Source of the DNA: PKWO01 sp036384915 | GTDB taxonomy: Bacteria > Pseudomonadota > Gammaproteobacteria > Burkholderiales > Burkholderiaceae_D | Assembly (NCBI GenBank): GCA_036384915.1 | Contig: DASVLJ010000070.1 | Location: forward strand, 1 to 64,000 | Reading direction: 5' to 3' | DNA length: 64,000 bases | In this document: positions 35,125 to 43,816 of the stretch, piece by piece | Layout of the letters: the number at the start of each line of letters is the position of its first letter | Position numbering within the stretch: position 1 is the stretch's first letter | Notes under the pieces: model-generated | Told to the model about the DNA's origin: nothing | Seen by the model: the letters and a program-made list of their open reading frames with translations, nothing else | Databases searched by the model: none | Position numbers and translations under genes: made by a program

Positions 35125-35724
35125 TCAAACGGAGAAAAATTGCACGCCGGCCTTGCGCAGCATGGTTGTCAGCGCAATCAGCGGCAAGCCTGTCAGGGCG
35201 GTCGGGTCGCTGCTTTCGATTTTCTCGATCAGGGCAATGCCCAAGCCTTCGTTCTTGGCGCTGCCGGCGCAATCGTAGGGTTGCTCGATGCGCAGGTAGG
35301 CATCGAGTTCCGCGTCGGGCAGTTCGCGGAAACTGACGAAGGTTTGCACGTTTTCCAGCTGCAACGGCAGCGCACTGCCGTCGCGCGCATCGATCAGGCA
35401 GAGCGCCGTATGGAAGATCACGCGCCGGCCGCGCATGGCGCGCAATTGCTCCAGGGCCCTTTCGTGATTGCCGGGCTTGCCGATCTGCAGTCCGTCCAGC
35501 GTTGCGACCTGGTCCGAACCGATAACGAGACTCCCGGGTGAGTCCGCGGCGACTTTCTCCGCCTTGCTTCGCGCCAGGCGCAGTGCTGTCTCCTCGGGTG
35601 CTTCACCGGGCAGCGGTGCTTCATCGATATCGGGCAGGCGCACCGAAAACGGCAGACGCAGGCGCGAGAGCAATTCCTGGCGGTAGCGTGAGCTGGAGGC
35701 CAGGATCAGGGAAGGTGGGGGCAT
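35125..35724 (-). CDS. Maf family nucleotide pyrophosphatase, YceF-like
   Basis: A 199-residue pyrophosphatase. The Maf signature LILASSSRYRQELLSRL occupies 6-22, ARSKAEKVA the middle and IGSDQVATLDG (catalytic Asp near 71) the core. FVSFRELPDAELDAYL follows. The Q in SDQVA and the position near yceD and plsX favour the YceF subgroup (7-methyl-GTP pyrophosphatase) over the dTTP/UTP-cleaving YhdE group. It is transcribed away from yceD. Confidence 0.88.
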   Translation of the reverse strand: MPPPSLILASSSRYRQELLSRLRLPFSVRLPDIDEAPLPGEAPEETALRLARSKAEKVAADSPGSLVIGSDQVATLDGLQIGKPGNHERALEQLRAMRGRRVIFHTALCLIDARDGSALPLQLENVQTFVSFRELPDAELDAYLRIEQPYDCAGSAKNEGLGIALIEKIESSDPTALTGLPLIALTTMLRKAGVQFFSV

Positions 35725-35816
35725 GGTTTGCTTGTTTTTATTGCAAATTTTAATCGGAATTGGACGTCAGGCCGGGCGAAACACCCCGAAAACGGTCAAA
35801 TAGTCAGGCTAACACT

Positions 35817-35846
35817 TTGACGAATAAGGGAAATCCCTGTTATTAT
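35817..35846 (+). promoter_or_regulatory. Sigma-70 promoter of yceD-rpmF
   Basis: TTGACG and TATTAT are separated by 18 bases. The predicted start is about 20 bases before the yceD ATG. Confidence 0.6.
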
Positions 35847-35874
35847 CGCAGGTTTTCCGGGTTCGGCTTTCGCT

Positions 35875-36369
35875 ATGAATGCAGTTGTGATCGACACGTT
35901 TGAATTCAGCCGGAAAAAGGAAAGCCTGGAAGGCGAGCAGGCTGTGGCCGATTTTGCCAGATTGCGCGAGGAAACCGCTGACACCAGCGGCGCGGTGCAA
36001 TGGGCGATCCGGGGTGGCACGCATGCGCTGGGCTATCCGCAGATGGATTTGTCGGTCAAGGCGGAAGTCAAGCTGATGTGCCAACGCTGTCTGACCCCGT
36101 TTGTCTTTGCCATTGCGTCGGAGACCAAGCTGGTCTTGGCCAAGGATGAAGAGGCGGCCGACGAGTTGGAGGGCAAGCTTGCCGATGAAGAATTGGATGT
36201 GATCGCCGGTTCCAGGAGCATGAATGTGCAGGAGTTGGTGGAAGACGAAGTGCTATTGGCCATTCCGCTTTCGCCCAAGCACGAGCGTTGCCCCGATCAG
36301 CTCGGGCAGGAATTTGGTGCGGTCGATGCGCGTGTGTCGCCGTTTGAGGTGCTGAAAAACAAGCAATAA
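35875..36369 (+). CDS. yceD: YceD family protein (DUF177)
   Basis: A 164-residue protein of the family named for 23S rRNA accumulation in E. coli. The conserved core is VKLMCQRCLTPFVF (residues 65-78, a CxxC pair) followed by an acidic block (DEEAADELEGKLADEELDVI) and VEDEVLLAIPLSPKHERC, which brings a third cysteine. It is linked to rpmF in most Proteobacteria, as here, and is probably involved in early 50S or 23S rRNA steps. Confidence 0.88.
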   Translation: MNAVVIDTFEFSRKKESLEGEQAVADFARLREETADTSGAVQWAIRGGTHALGYPQMDLSVKAEVKLMCQRCLTPFVFAIASETKLVLAKDEEAADELEGKLADEELDVIAGSRSMNVQELVEDEVLLAIPLSPKHERCPDQLGQEFGAVDARVSPFEVLKNKQ

Positions 36370-36534
36370 ACGCCGCACTGATAGCCCGGCATTGAATAGT
36401 TTTGCAGTAGCAGGTCGCGCCGTTGTCGAAGCACGCGGCGGTCAAGAGGAAAGTTTGCCAGGATATCGGCTTGCCGGTGGTCAATAGGCGAGCTGGTGTG
36501 TTAAAATTTTAGAACTTAAGGTTTAGGAGTCATC

Positions 36535-36717
36535 ATGGCAGTCCAACAAAACAAGAAGTCCCCGTCGAAGCGCGGCATGCACCGTTCGCACGACTTCCTG
36601 GTTGCCCCGCAACTGGCCGTCGAGCCGACCACGGGCGAAACCCATATGCGTCACCATATCAGCCCGAATGGCTTTTATCGTGGCCGCAAAGTGCTGAAGA
36701 CCAAGAACGACGAATAA
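36535..36717 (+). CDS. rpmF: 50S ribosomal protein L32
   Basis: A 60-residue ribosomal protein. The N-terminus MAVQQNKKSPSKRGMHRSHD is the L32 signature, with HHISPNGFYRGRKVL near the end. It is of the cysteine-free type: no CxxC zinc ribbon, as in most Gram-negatives. TTAGGAG precedes the ATG. It is followed by a strong terminator, so yceD-rpmF form a separate transcription unit from plsX. Confidence 0.96.
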   Translation: MAVQQNKKSPSKRGMHRSHDFLVAPQLAVEPTTGETHMRHHISPNGFYRGRKVLKTKNDE

Positions 36718-36745
36718 TCGTTCCCGGCCTCACAGCCACGCAAAT

Positions 36746-36794
36746 AACGGCGTCGGAAGTTTGGAACCTCGGTTCTTCGCTTGACGCCGTTTTT
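36746..36794 (+). terminator. Terminator after rpmF
   Basis: AACGGCGTC and GACGCCGTT pair around a 28-base loop that contains its own small hairpin (GAACC/GGTTC). A T-run follows directly. Confidence 0.8.
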
Positions 36795-36827
36795 GCATAT
36801 TCATTCCATGCCAAGCAGTGCATGTCA

Positions 36828-36857
36828 TTGTGATTCTCGCCATTTCTGCCCCATAAT
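36828..36857 (+). promoter_or_regulatory. Candidate promoter of plsX-fab operon
   Basis: TTGTGA and CATAAT are 18 bases apart, between the rpmF terminator and plsX. A promoter is needed here because the terminator isolates plsX from yceD-rpmF. Confidence 0.45.
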
Positions 36858-36899
36858 GCGGGGGCATTCCAGCGCGTTTTCCGGCTACGGCATCAGACA

Positions 36900-38000
36900 A
36901 TGACGATAAAAATTTCCATCGATTGCATGGGCGGAGATCACGGCCCGGCGGTGACTGTTGCCGCTGCAATCTCTTTCGTCCGGCGCGAGCCTGAGGCGGA
37001 ATTAATCCTGGTCGGTCTCGAAGAGCCGATCCGTGCCGTGCTGAAAAAGCACAAGGCGCTCGATCATCCGCGCCTGTCCGTTCTTCCGGCCACCGAGGTC
37101 GTCGCCATGGACGACCCTCTCGAAGTCGCCCTGCGCCGCAAGAAGGACTCTTCGATGCGCGTGGCGATCACTCAGCTCAAGGAAGGCAAGGTGCAGGCCT
37201 GTGTCTCGGCCGGCAACACCGGTGCCTTGATGGCGATCTCGCGCTATGTCTTGAAGACGCTGCCCGGCGTCGATCGTCCGGCTATCTGTACGCTTCTGCC
37301 AAACCAGAAGGACAAGCCGACCTATATGCTCGACCTCGGCGCCAATGTTGATTGCGAGCCGGTGCACCTGCACCAGTTCGCCTTGATGGGCTCGGCCTTG
37401 GTTTCCGTCATGGAGCACCGCAAGCTGCCCACGGTCGGCTTGTTGAACGTCGGCGAGGAAGACATCAAGGGCAATGCCATCGTCAAGGAAACGGCCAAGC
37501 TTTTGCGCGCCGACCATGAGAAGGGTGTGCTCAATTTTCACGGCAATGTCGAGGGCGACGACATCTTCAAGGGTACGGTCGACATCGTCGTGTGCGACGG
37601 CTTCGTCGGCAATATCGTGTTAAAGGCCTCCGAGGGCCTGGGTCGCTTCGTCAAGGTGGTCTTGAATGCCGAATTCCGGCGCAACGTCTTCACCATGCTC
37701 GGCGCCCTGATTGCGCGCACCGCATTGAAGACGATTGCCAAGCGTTTGAACCCCTCGCGCTACAACGGCGCCAGCCTGCTCGGCCTGCGCGGCCTGGTGT
37801 TCAAGAGCCACGGCAGCGCCGATGCTTATGGCTATGAATGGGCGATCCGCCGTGCTTTCGATGCCGCCCAGTTCGACGTGCTCGCGCGCATTTCCACCAC
37901 CATCGCGGCGCTGATGCCGCGATCGGGTGCGGAAGTGCACGCACTCAACCCGTCCCCCGCCAACCAGAACGATTTGAGCGAACCCAAGAACGCAGCATGA
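36900..38000 (+). CDS. plsX: Phosphate acyltransferase PlsX
   Basis: A 366-residue enzyme making acyl-phosphate from acyl-ACP for phospholipid synthesis. The N-terminal ISIDCMGGDHGP is the family signature, with SAGNTGALMAI, LDLGANVDCEP, NVGEEDIKGN, ICDGFVGN-like VCDGFVGNIVLK and LVFKSHGSADAYGYEWAI following. An unusual C-terminal tail of about 25 residues (LNPSPANQNDLSEPKNAA) extends past the fold. The stop overlaps the fabH ATG. Confidence 0.95.
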   Translation: MTIKISIDCMGGDHGPAVTVAAAISFVRREPEAELILVGLEEPIRAVLKKHKALDHPRLSVLPATEVVAMDDPLEVALRRKKDSSMRVAITQLKEGKVQACVSAGNTGALMAISRYVLKTLPGVDRPAICTLLPNQKDKPTYMLDLGANVDCEPVHLHQFALMGSALVSVMEHRKLPTVGLLNVGEEDIKGNAIVKETAKLLRADHEKGVLNFHGNVEGDDIFKGTVDIVVCDGFVGNIVLKASEGLGRFVKVVLNAEFRRNVFTMLGALIARTALKTIAKRLNPSRYNGASLLGLRGLVFKSHGSADAYGYEWAIRRAFDAAQFDVLARISTTIAALMPRSGAEVHALNPSPANQNDLSEPKNAA

Positions 38001-38983
38001 CTCTCTATAGCAAAATCATCGGGACAGGCAGCTACCTGCCGCCCAAGCGTGTGACCAATCATCAGCTGGCAGCGCAGCTGGCGCAAAAGGGGATCGAGAC
38101 GTCGGATGAGTGGATCGTCACGCGCAGCGGCATTTCCGCGCGCCACTATGCCGAGCCTGACGTGCAGGCAAGCGACCTGGCTGTGAAGGCGGCGCAACAT
38201 GCGCTCGAGGCTGCCGACGTATCGCCCAACGACATCGACCTGATCATCCTTGCCACTTCCACGCCCGACCATTTCGGCGGCTTTCCCAGCACAGCTTGCG
38301 TGGTGCAGAGGAAGCTTGGCATCGCCAACGGCGGTGCGGCTTTCGACGTGCAAGCCGTGTGCAGCGGTTTCGCCTATGCGATGACGATTGCCGACAGCCT
38401 GATCAAGTCGGGCGCGCACAAGAAGGCGCTGGTGATCGGGGCGGAAGTGTTTTCGCGCATCTTGAATTTTGAAGACCGCACCACTTGCGTGCTGTTCGGC
38501 GACGGCGCCGGCGCCGTGGTGCTGGGCGCGTCGAGCGAGCCCGGTATTCTTGCCACCAAGCTGCATGCCAACGGCAGCCAGGGCGATATCCTGTGCGTGC
38601 CTGGCGCGGTCAATGGCGGCGTGATCGAAGGCAGCGCCTATCTCTATATGGACGGGCCGGCCGTGTTCAAGCTGGCTGTCTCGGTCCTGGAAAAGGTCGC
38701 CAATGAAGCTTTGGAAATCGCCGGCATGGATTCTTCGCAGGTCGACTGGCTGATTCCGCACCAGGCCAATATCCGCATCATGCAAAGCACGGCCAAGAAG
38801 CTCGGCTTGCCGTTGGAGCGCATGGTCGTGACGGTCGACGAGCAGGGCAATACCTCGGCGGCATCGATTCCGTTGGCGCTCGATGCCGCAGTGCGCGACG
38901 GTCGCATCAAGCCCGGCCAGAATGTGCTGATGGAAGGCGTGGGCGGCGGCTTCACCTGGGGCGCCGTACTCGCAAAAATGTAA
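37997..38983 (+). CDS. fabH: Beta-ketoacyl-ACP synthase III
   Basis: A 328-residue condensing enzyme that starts fatty-acid synthesis from acetyl-CoA and malonyl-ACP. The triad is visible: Cys122 in DVQAVCSGF, His in LIPHQANIR and Asn in QGNTSAASIP. TSDEWIVTRSGI and VGGGFTWGAVL are family marks. The start is the ATG overlapping the plsX stop. It is second gene of the fab operon. Confidence 0.96.
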   Translation: MTLYSKIIGTGSYLPPKRVTNHQLAAQLAQKGIETSDEWIVTRSGISARHYAEPDVQASDLAVKAAQHALEAADVSPNDIDLIILATSTPDHFGGFPSTACVVQRKLGIANGGAAFDVQAVCSGFAYAMTIADSLIKSGAHKKALVIGAEVFSRILNFEDRTTCVLFGDGAGAVVLGASSEPGILATKLHANGSQGDILCVPGAVNGGVIEGSAYLYMDGPAVFKLAVSVLEKVANEALEIAGMDSSQVDWLIPHQANIRIMQSTAKKLGLPLERMVVTVDEQGNTSAASIPLALDAAVRDGRIKPGQNVLMEGVGGGFTWGAVLAKM

Positions 38984-39005
38984 TCGAAATTAGAACAAGA
39001 CTTCT

Positions 39006-39938
39006 ATGACCAAATTCGCATTCGTATTCCCCGGACAGGGTTCGCAATCGATCGGCATGTTGAACGGCTTTGCCGACAACGCCGCCGTGCGCGATACCGT
39101 GGCGGAAGCTTCCGACGTCTTGCAGCTCGACTTGGCCAAGCTGATCGCCGAAGGTCCGAAGGAAGAACTCGACCTGACCACCAACACTCAGCCCGTGATG
39201 CTGACCGCAGCCGTGGCGACTTACCGCGCCTGGCTCGCCGCCGGCGGCGCCGCACCTGCCATGGTGGCCGGCCACAGCCTCGGCGAATATTCCGCGCTGG
39301 TCGCCGCCGGCGTGATCGGCTTCAAGGATGCCTTGCCGCTCGTGCGTTTTCGCGCGCAGGCGATGCAGGAGGCCGTGCCGGTCGGGCAGGGCACGATGGC
39401 TGTGGTGCTCGGCTTGTCGGACGAAGACGTGCGCGCTTCGTGTGCAGAGGCAGCGCAGGGCGAGGTCGTCGAAGCGGTCAATTTCAATACCCCGGCCCAG
39501 GTCGTGATTGCGGGCCACACGGCTGCGGTGGAGCGCGCCTGTGCGATTGCCAAGGGCAAGGGGGCCAAGCGCGCCATGGGCCTGGCGGTTTCGGCGCCGT
39601 TCCATTCCTCGCTGTTGAAACCCGCTTCGGACCGCCTGCGTCCCTACCTGGCCAATGTGCCGTTTTCCGCCCCCCTCATCCCGCTTGTCAACAATGTCGA
39701 TGTCGCTGTCGTGAACGAGCCGGAAGCGATCCGGGATGCGCTGGTGCGCCAGGCTGCCTGCCCCGTGCGCTGGGTCGAATCGGTGCAAAGGATGGCCGAT
39801 AGCGGCGTGACTCACGTGATCGAGTGCGGCCCCGGCAAGGCCCTGGCCGGCATGGTCAAACGTATTAACGACACCCTGGTGGGCGATGCGATTGTCGACC
39901 AGGCTTCTTTGGATAAAGTCTTGGAGTTGCTCAAGTGA
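39006..39938 (+). CDS. fabD: Malonyl-CoA:ACP transacylase
   Basis: A 310-residue enzyme loading malonate on acyl carrier protein. FVFPGQGSQSIGML opens the protein, GHSLGEYSAL contains nucleophile Ser91, FRAQAMQEAVP supplies the Arg and VSAPFHSSL the His. The stop overlaps the fabG GTG start. Confidence 0.96.
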   Translation: MTKFAFVFPGQGSQSIGMLNGFADNAAVRDTVAEASDVLQLDLAKLIAEGPKEELDLTTNTQPVMLTAAVATYRAWLAAGGAAPAMVAGHSLGEYSALVAAGVIGFKDALPLVRFRAQAMQEAVPVGQGTMAVVLGLSDEDVRASCAEAAQGEVVEAVNFNTPAQVVIAGHTAAVERACAIAKGKGAKRAMGLAVSAPFHSSLLKPASDRLRPYLANVPFSAPLIPLVNNVDVAVVNEPEAIRDALVRQAACPVRWVESVQRMADSGVTHVIECGPGKALAGMVKRINDTLVGDAIVDQASLDKVLELLK

Positions 39939-40699
39939 CCCTTCCCGTTACGCAAGATTTGCACAATCAAGTCGCACTGGTTACTGGTGCATCGCGCGGC
40001 ATCGGCCGCGCCATTGCGACCCATCTGGCCAAGCTCGGCGCCAAGGTGGTCGGCACGGCCACCACTGAAGCCGGCGCTGCGGCCATCAGCGAATACCTGC
40101 ACGCCGTCAGCCCTGAGGCCGGTCGCGGTGCTGTCTTGAATGTCACCGATGCGGAAGCCTCGAATGCACTGATCGAGACGATCGCCAAGGAATATGGCGC
40201 CGTGACCATCCTGGTCAACAACGCCGGCATTACCCAGGATCAACTCGCCATGCGCATGAAGGACGAGGAATGGGATAGCGTGATTTCGACCAACCTCTCC
40301 GCCGTCGGGCGCCTTTCGCGCGCGGTCTTGCGCGGCATGATGAAAGCCAAGCATGGGCGTATCATCAACATCACCTCGGTGGTCGGCTCGGCAGGCAACC
40401 CGGGGCAGATGAACTATGCTGCGGCCAAGGCCGGCGTGGCCGGCATGAGCCGCGCATTGGCGCGTGAGATCGGCAGCCGCAACATCACGGTCAATTGCAT
40501 CGCGCCGGGCTTTATCGATACCGACATGACGCGTGCCTTGAATGAGCAGCAGATAGCCGGCCTCTTGCAGCAGATTCCGCTGGGGCGTTTCGGCCTGCCC
40601 GAGGATATCGCGGCCGCCGTGGGCTTCCTAGCGTCTTCGCATGCGTCGTATATCACCGGTACCACCATTCACGTGAATGGCGGGATGTACATGAGTTAG
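39935..40699 (+). CDS. fabG: 3-oxoacyl-ACP reductase FabG
   Basis: A 254-residue NADPH-dependent SDR. Cofactor motif TGASRGIGR, NNAGITQD, the catalytic Ser in NITSVVGSAGNPGQMNYAAAKAG with YxxxK intact, and APGFIDTDMT. The ending INVNGGMYMS-like form (HVNGGMYMS) is typical. It starts with GTG in a GTGA overlap with fabD, implying coupled translation, and is probably co-transcribed with plsX-fabHD. Confidence 0.95.
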   Translation: MTLPVTQDLHNQVALVTGASRGIGRAIATHLAKLGAKVVGTATTEAGAAAISEYLHAVSPEAGRGAVLNVTDAEASNALIETIAKEYGAVTILVNNAGITQDQLAMRMKDEEWDSVISTNLSAVGRLSRAVLRGMMKAKHGRIINITSVVGSAGNPGQMNYAAAKAGVAGMSRALAREIGSRNITVNCIAPGFIDTDMTRALNEQQIAGLLQQIPLGRFGLPEDIAAAVGFLASSHASYITGTTIHVNGGMYMS

Positions 40700-40788
40700 G
40701 CATTTTTCCTTGCGGATGCACCTAATTTGAAAGCTTTTGGTGCATTGCGGCGGGGGAGCTTTAAAAATGAAGCATTGCCGCGCAAACC

Positions 40789-40797
40789 TGCTAAAAT
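40789..40797 (+). promoter_or_regulatory. Candidate extended -10 promoter of acpP
   Basis: TGCTAAAAT fits an extended -10 (TG-n-TAAAAT) 49 bases before the acpP start. I see no good -35 box. A separate strong promoter would suit the high demand for ACP. Confidence 0.42.
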
Positions 40798-40845
40798 GCG
40801 CGCACTTTCTGTAACACCAACAACCTCACTGACTGGAGTCCAAAC

Positions 40846-41085
40846 ATGTCCGATATCGAACAACGCGTGAAGAAGATCGTCGCCGAGCAACTGGGCGTCG
40901 CCGAAGCCGACATCAAGACCGAATCGTCCTTCGTCGATGATCTGGGCGCCGATTCGCTCGACACCGTCGAACTGGTCATGGCACTGGAAGACGAGTTCGA
41001 AATGGAAATCCCCGACGAGCAGGCTGAAAAGATTACGACCGTCCAGCAAGCCATCGACTACGCGAAGGCTCACGTCAAGGCCTGA
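40846..41085 (+). CDS. acpP: Acyl carrier protein
   Basis: A 79-residue acidic four-helix carrier. The phosphopantetheine site is Ser37 in GADSLDTVEL. The activating synthase AcpS is encoded later in the window. It lies 146 bases after fabG with its own probable promoter, and 208 bases before fabF. Confidence 0.97.
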   Translation: MSDIEQRVKKIVAEQLGVAEADIKTESSFVDDLGADSLDTVELVMALEDEFEMEIPDEQAEKITTVQQAIDYAKAHVKA

Positions 41086-41148
41086 AAATACACTGAGAAG
41101 CTAGTGCGCAACCTGCGCGGTTCGGCCGTTTTGCGCCTGCGGTGCTCA

Positions 41149-41164
41149 CCGTACTCCAGTATGG
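41149..41164. repeat. Intergenic hairpin between acpP and fabF
   Basis: CCGTACT-CC-AGTATGG is a 7-bp inverted repeat with one G-U pair. It is embedded in a GC-rich stretch (TGCGGTGCTCACCGTACTCC) of a kind I associate with recurrent intergenic sequences in Burkholderiales. There is no T-run, so it is more likely a transcript-stabilising stem than a terminator. Confidence 0.4.
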
Positions 41165-41293
41165 TTCCGCTCGTCGACGCAAACTCAGGCTTGCTCGCTA
41201 CGCTTCTTCAGCATATTTGATCTGTCATAGGTAATACAGTTTTAAGCAAGGCAAGTTGTAAAAGTCGGATTTGATCGACTTCAGGAGATTCAT

Positions 41294-42538
41294 TTGATTC
41301 GCTCACAACGCCGCGTCGTCATCACTGGTCTGGGGTGCATTTCCCCGGTCGGTAATAATATTGCCGATTCATGGAAGGCCATCACCGAGGGGAAATCGGG
41401 GATTGCCACGGTCACCAAGTTCGACGCTACCCCGTTTTCCACGCACTTTGCCGGTGAAGTCAAAGGCTTCAACGTCGAAGAGTACATGCCCGCCAAGGAA
41501 GCGCGCCATATGGATACCTTCATCCATTACGGCATGGCCGCAGGCATGCAGGCGATGCAGGACAGCGGCCTGGTTGTGACCGAAGCCAATGCGGAGCGTA
41601 TCGGCGTCATCGTCGGTTCCGGCATCGGAGGCCTGCCGATGATCGAGGAAACGCATGCGGAATATCTGAACCGCGGCCCGCGCCGCATCAGCCCGTTCTT
41701 CGTGCCGGCTTCGATCATCAACATGATCTCCGGTCATCTATCGATCAAGTACGGCTTGAAGGGCCCCAACATTTCCATCGTGACGGCTTGTACCACCGGC
41801 TTGCATTGCATCGGCGAAGCCGGCCGCATGATCGAGTACGGCGATGCCGACGTGATGATTGCGGGCGGCGCCGAATCGACGATTTCCCCGCTTGGCCTGG
41901 GTGGTTTTGCTTCGGCGCGCGCGCTGTCTTCGCGCAACGATGATCCCGCCACGGCATCGCGTCCCTGGGACAAGGACCGTGACGGCTTCGTCCTCGGCGA
42001 AGGTGCCGGTGTCATGGTGCTGGAAGAGTACGAACACGCCAAGGCGCGCGGCGCAAAGATTTACGCGGAACTGCTCGGCTTTGGCATGAGTGCCGATGCC
42101 TATCACATGACGGCTCCGCTGGAAGACGGTGACGGCGCACGGCGCTGCATGCTGGCGGCATTGAAAAACGCCGGCATCAATGCCGACCAGGTCAATTACG
42201 TCAATGCCCACGGCACCTCGACGTCCCTGGGCGACGTGGCCGAAACCGTGGCCATCAAGCGCGCCCTGGGCGACCACGCCAGAAAGATCGTGGTCAATTC
42301 GACCAAGTCCATGACCGGTCACTTGCTGGGCGGCGCGGGCGGTCTGGAATCGGTCTTTACCGTGCTGGCCACGCATCATCAGATTTCGCCGCCGACCATC
42401 AATATCTTCAACCAGGACCCGGCTTGCGATCTTGATTATTGCGCCAATGCCGCGCGCCAGATGCCGATCAATATCGCCGTCAAGAATTCTTTCGGTTTCG
42501 GCGGCACCAACGGTACGCTGGTGTTCGGCAAGATCTGA
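41294..42538 (+). CDS. fabF: Beta-ketoacyl-ACP synthase II
   Basis: A 414-residue elongating condensing enzyme. The nucleophile Cys lies in SIVTACTTGLHCIGEA, the two His in NAHGTSTSLGD and KSMTGHLLGGAGG, and NSFGFGGTNGTL closes the protein. The start is an uncommon TTG at 41294: CAGGAG lies seven bases upstream and no in-frame ATG fits the family N-terminus (RRVVITGLGCISPVG). It is last of the fatty-acid genes before the envelope-stress block. Confidence 0.95.
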   Translation: MIRSQRRVVITGLGCISPVGNNIADSWKAITEGKSGIATVTKFDATPFSTHFAGEVKGFNVEEYMPAKEARHMDTFIHYGMAAGMQAMQDSGLVVTEANAERIGVIVGSGIGGLPMIEETHAEYLNRGPRRISPFFVPASIINMISGHLSIKYGLKGPNISIVTACTTGLHCIGEAGRMIEYGDADVMIAGGAESTISPLGLGGFASARALSSRNDDPATASRPWDKDRDGFVLGEGAGVMVLEEYEHAKARGAKIYAELLGFGMSADAYHMTAPLEDGDGARRCMLAALKNAGINADQVNYVNAHGTSTSLGDVAETVAIKRALGDHARKIVVNSTKSMTGHLLGGAGGLESVFTVLATHHQISPPTINIFNQDPACDLDYCANAARQMPINIAVKNSFGFGGTNGTLVFGKI

Positions 42539-42587
42539 TTTTTCCTGCGACCGGAACGGCCCCTTTTTTTTTGACAGTTCGGGGCCT

Positions 42588-43070
42588 ATGTCGATAGCAG
42601 TCTCCGCGGCAGTTCATCCCTCGAGGATGCTGTTCGGCCTGTGCGCAGGGCTCTGCTGCGCTTGCGCGTTGCTGGGGCTGGCATTCCTGCTGCGAGCGGT
42701 TCCGGCTATCGCGCCGGCTTTCTCACTCTTGGTCGGCATATCGTGCCTCATCTGTGCCGGTTTGGCGTTTCATTCGCTATGGCGCAGCCGGAAGAGCTGG
42801 CAACTCGATATTTCGGGCACGGGGCAAATCAGGCTGAGCGGCAGCGCAATTTGCAGGGGTGAAGAGGGAAAGGGTCCCTCGGAGGTGGGATTATTGGTAA
42901 GATTGCTTGCCGATTCGACCATGTGGCCGAACTTCTTGTTGCTGCGCCTATGCGACGCGGAAGGACGGGTATACCATGTCGCGATTTTGCCGGACAGTCT
43001 GCCGCCGGAGGCATTTCGGGCTATGTCGGTCGCCTGTCGCTGGATTGCGGCACATGGCTTTACTGAATGA
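42588..43070 (+). CDS. YgfX-like membrane protein
   Basis: A 160-residue protein with two adjacent membrane helices (LFGLCAGLCCACALLGLAFLL and APAFSLLVGISCLICAGLAF) followed by a cytoplasmic domain (SWQLDISGTGQIRLSG, STMWPNFLLLRLCD, ILPDSLPPEAFRAMSVACRW). This layout matches the YgfX/CptA family, in E. coli the partner of SdhE, where a toxin role has been debated. Placement just upstream of rpoE recalls the gene order in several gammaproteobacteria. No sdhE is adjacent here. Confidence 0.7.
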   Translation: MSIAVSAAVHPSRMLFGLCAGLCCACALLGLAFLLRAVPAIAPAFSLLVGISCLICAGLAFHSLWRSRKSWQLDISGTGQIRLSGSAICRGEEGKGPSEVGLLVRLLADSTMWPNFLLLRLCDAEGRVYHVAILPDSLPPEAFRAMSVACRWIAAHGFTE

Positions 43071-43072
43071 GC

Positions 43073-43100
43073 GGAACTATTTCTCAATGGCACGGTCTAT
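43073..43100 (+). promoter_or_regulatory. Sigma-E type promoter upstream of rpoE
   Basis: GGAACTA and TCTAT are separated by 16 bases, close to the sigma-E consensus GGAACTT-N16-TCTGA. The site starts three bases after the ygfX-like stop codon and 75 bases before the rpoE start. It fits autoregulation of the rpoE-rseA-rseB-degP operon. Confidence 0.62.
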
Positions 43101-43146
43101 AGGGCTAGACTCGCGTATGTTGCGCAAAGAATAAGGAAATCGGGGA

Positions 43147-43749
43147 TTGACGACAGAACGCGAAATTGATCAGCTGCTTGTCGAGCGCGTGCAGCGCGGC
43201 GACAAGAAGGCGTTCGAGCTCTTGGTCATCAAATATCAACGGAAATTGATGCGGCTGGTGTCGCGGCTTGTGCGTGACCAGGCGGAAGCGGAAGACGTGG
43301 TACAGGAAGCTTTCATCAAAGCCTATCGTGCACTGCCGCAATTTCGGGGGGAATCGGCGTTTTACACCTGGCTTTACCGGATCGGCATCAATACCGCAAA
43401 AAACTACTTGGTGACACAGGGCAGGCGCGCGCCGACTTCGACGGAAACCAATGCCGAGGAGGCGGAAACTTTTGACGATGCGGAGCAACTAAGGGATATC
43501 AATACACCCGAGTCGATGTTGGCCACCAAGCAGATTGCGTCAACGGTCAATGTCGCCATGGAGTCGCTGCCGGAAGAACTGCGCGTTGCCATCAGTTTGC
43601 GGGAAATTGAGGGCCTCAGTTATGATGAAATAGCCGAGGCCATGGGGTGTCCGATCGGGACGGTGCGAAGTCGGATATTCAGGGCGCGCGAAGCTATCGC
43701 GGAAAAACTGAGGCCACTGCTTGGGACAACGCTGGACAAGCGATGGTGA
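43147..43749 (+). CDS. rpoE: RNA polymerase sigma-E factor (RpoE/AlgU)
   Basis: A 200-residue ECF sigma factor for envelope stress. Region 2 (QRGDKKAFELLVIKYQRKL, DQAEAEDVVQEAFIKAYR, FYTWLYRIGINTAKNYL) and region 4 (LPEELRVAISLREIEGLSYD, EIAEAMGCPIGTVRSRIFRAREA) are both complete. The start is TTG at 43147 after an AAGGAAA site; no ATG gives the family start MTEREIDQ-like sequence. It leads the operon with its anti-sigma factor. Confidence 0.95.
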   Translation: MTTEREIDQLLVERVQRGDKKAFELLVIKYQRKLMRLVSRLVRDQAEAEDVVQEAFIKAYRALPQFRGESAFYTWLYRIGINTAKNYLVTQGRRAPTSTETNAEEAETFDDAEQLRDINTPESMLATKQIASTVNVAMESLPEELRVAISLREIEGLSYDEIAEAMGCPIGTVRSRIFRAREAIAEKLRPLLGTTLDKRW

Positions 43750-43816
43750 CAGTAACAAAAAAGATAATAGTAGCTAAAAATGCAATAGGGGTAGTCCTGG
43801 CAGGCACGAGGGTGTA

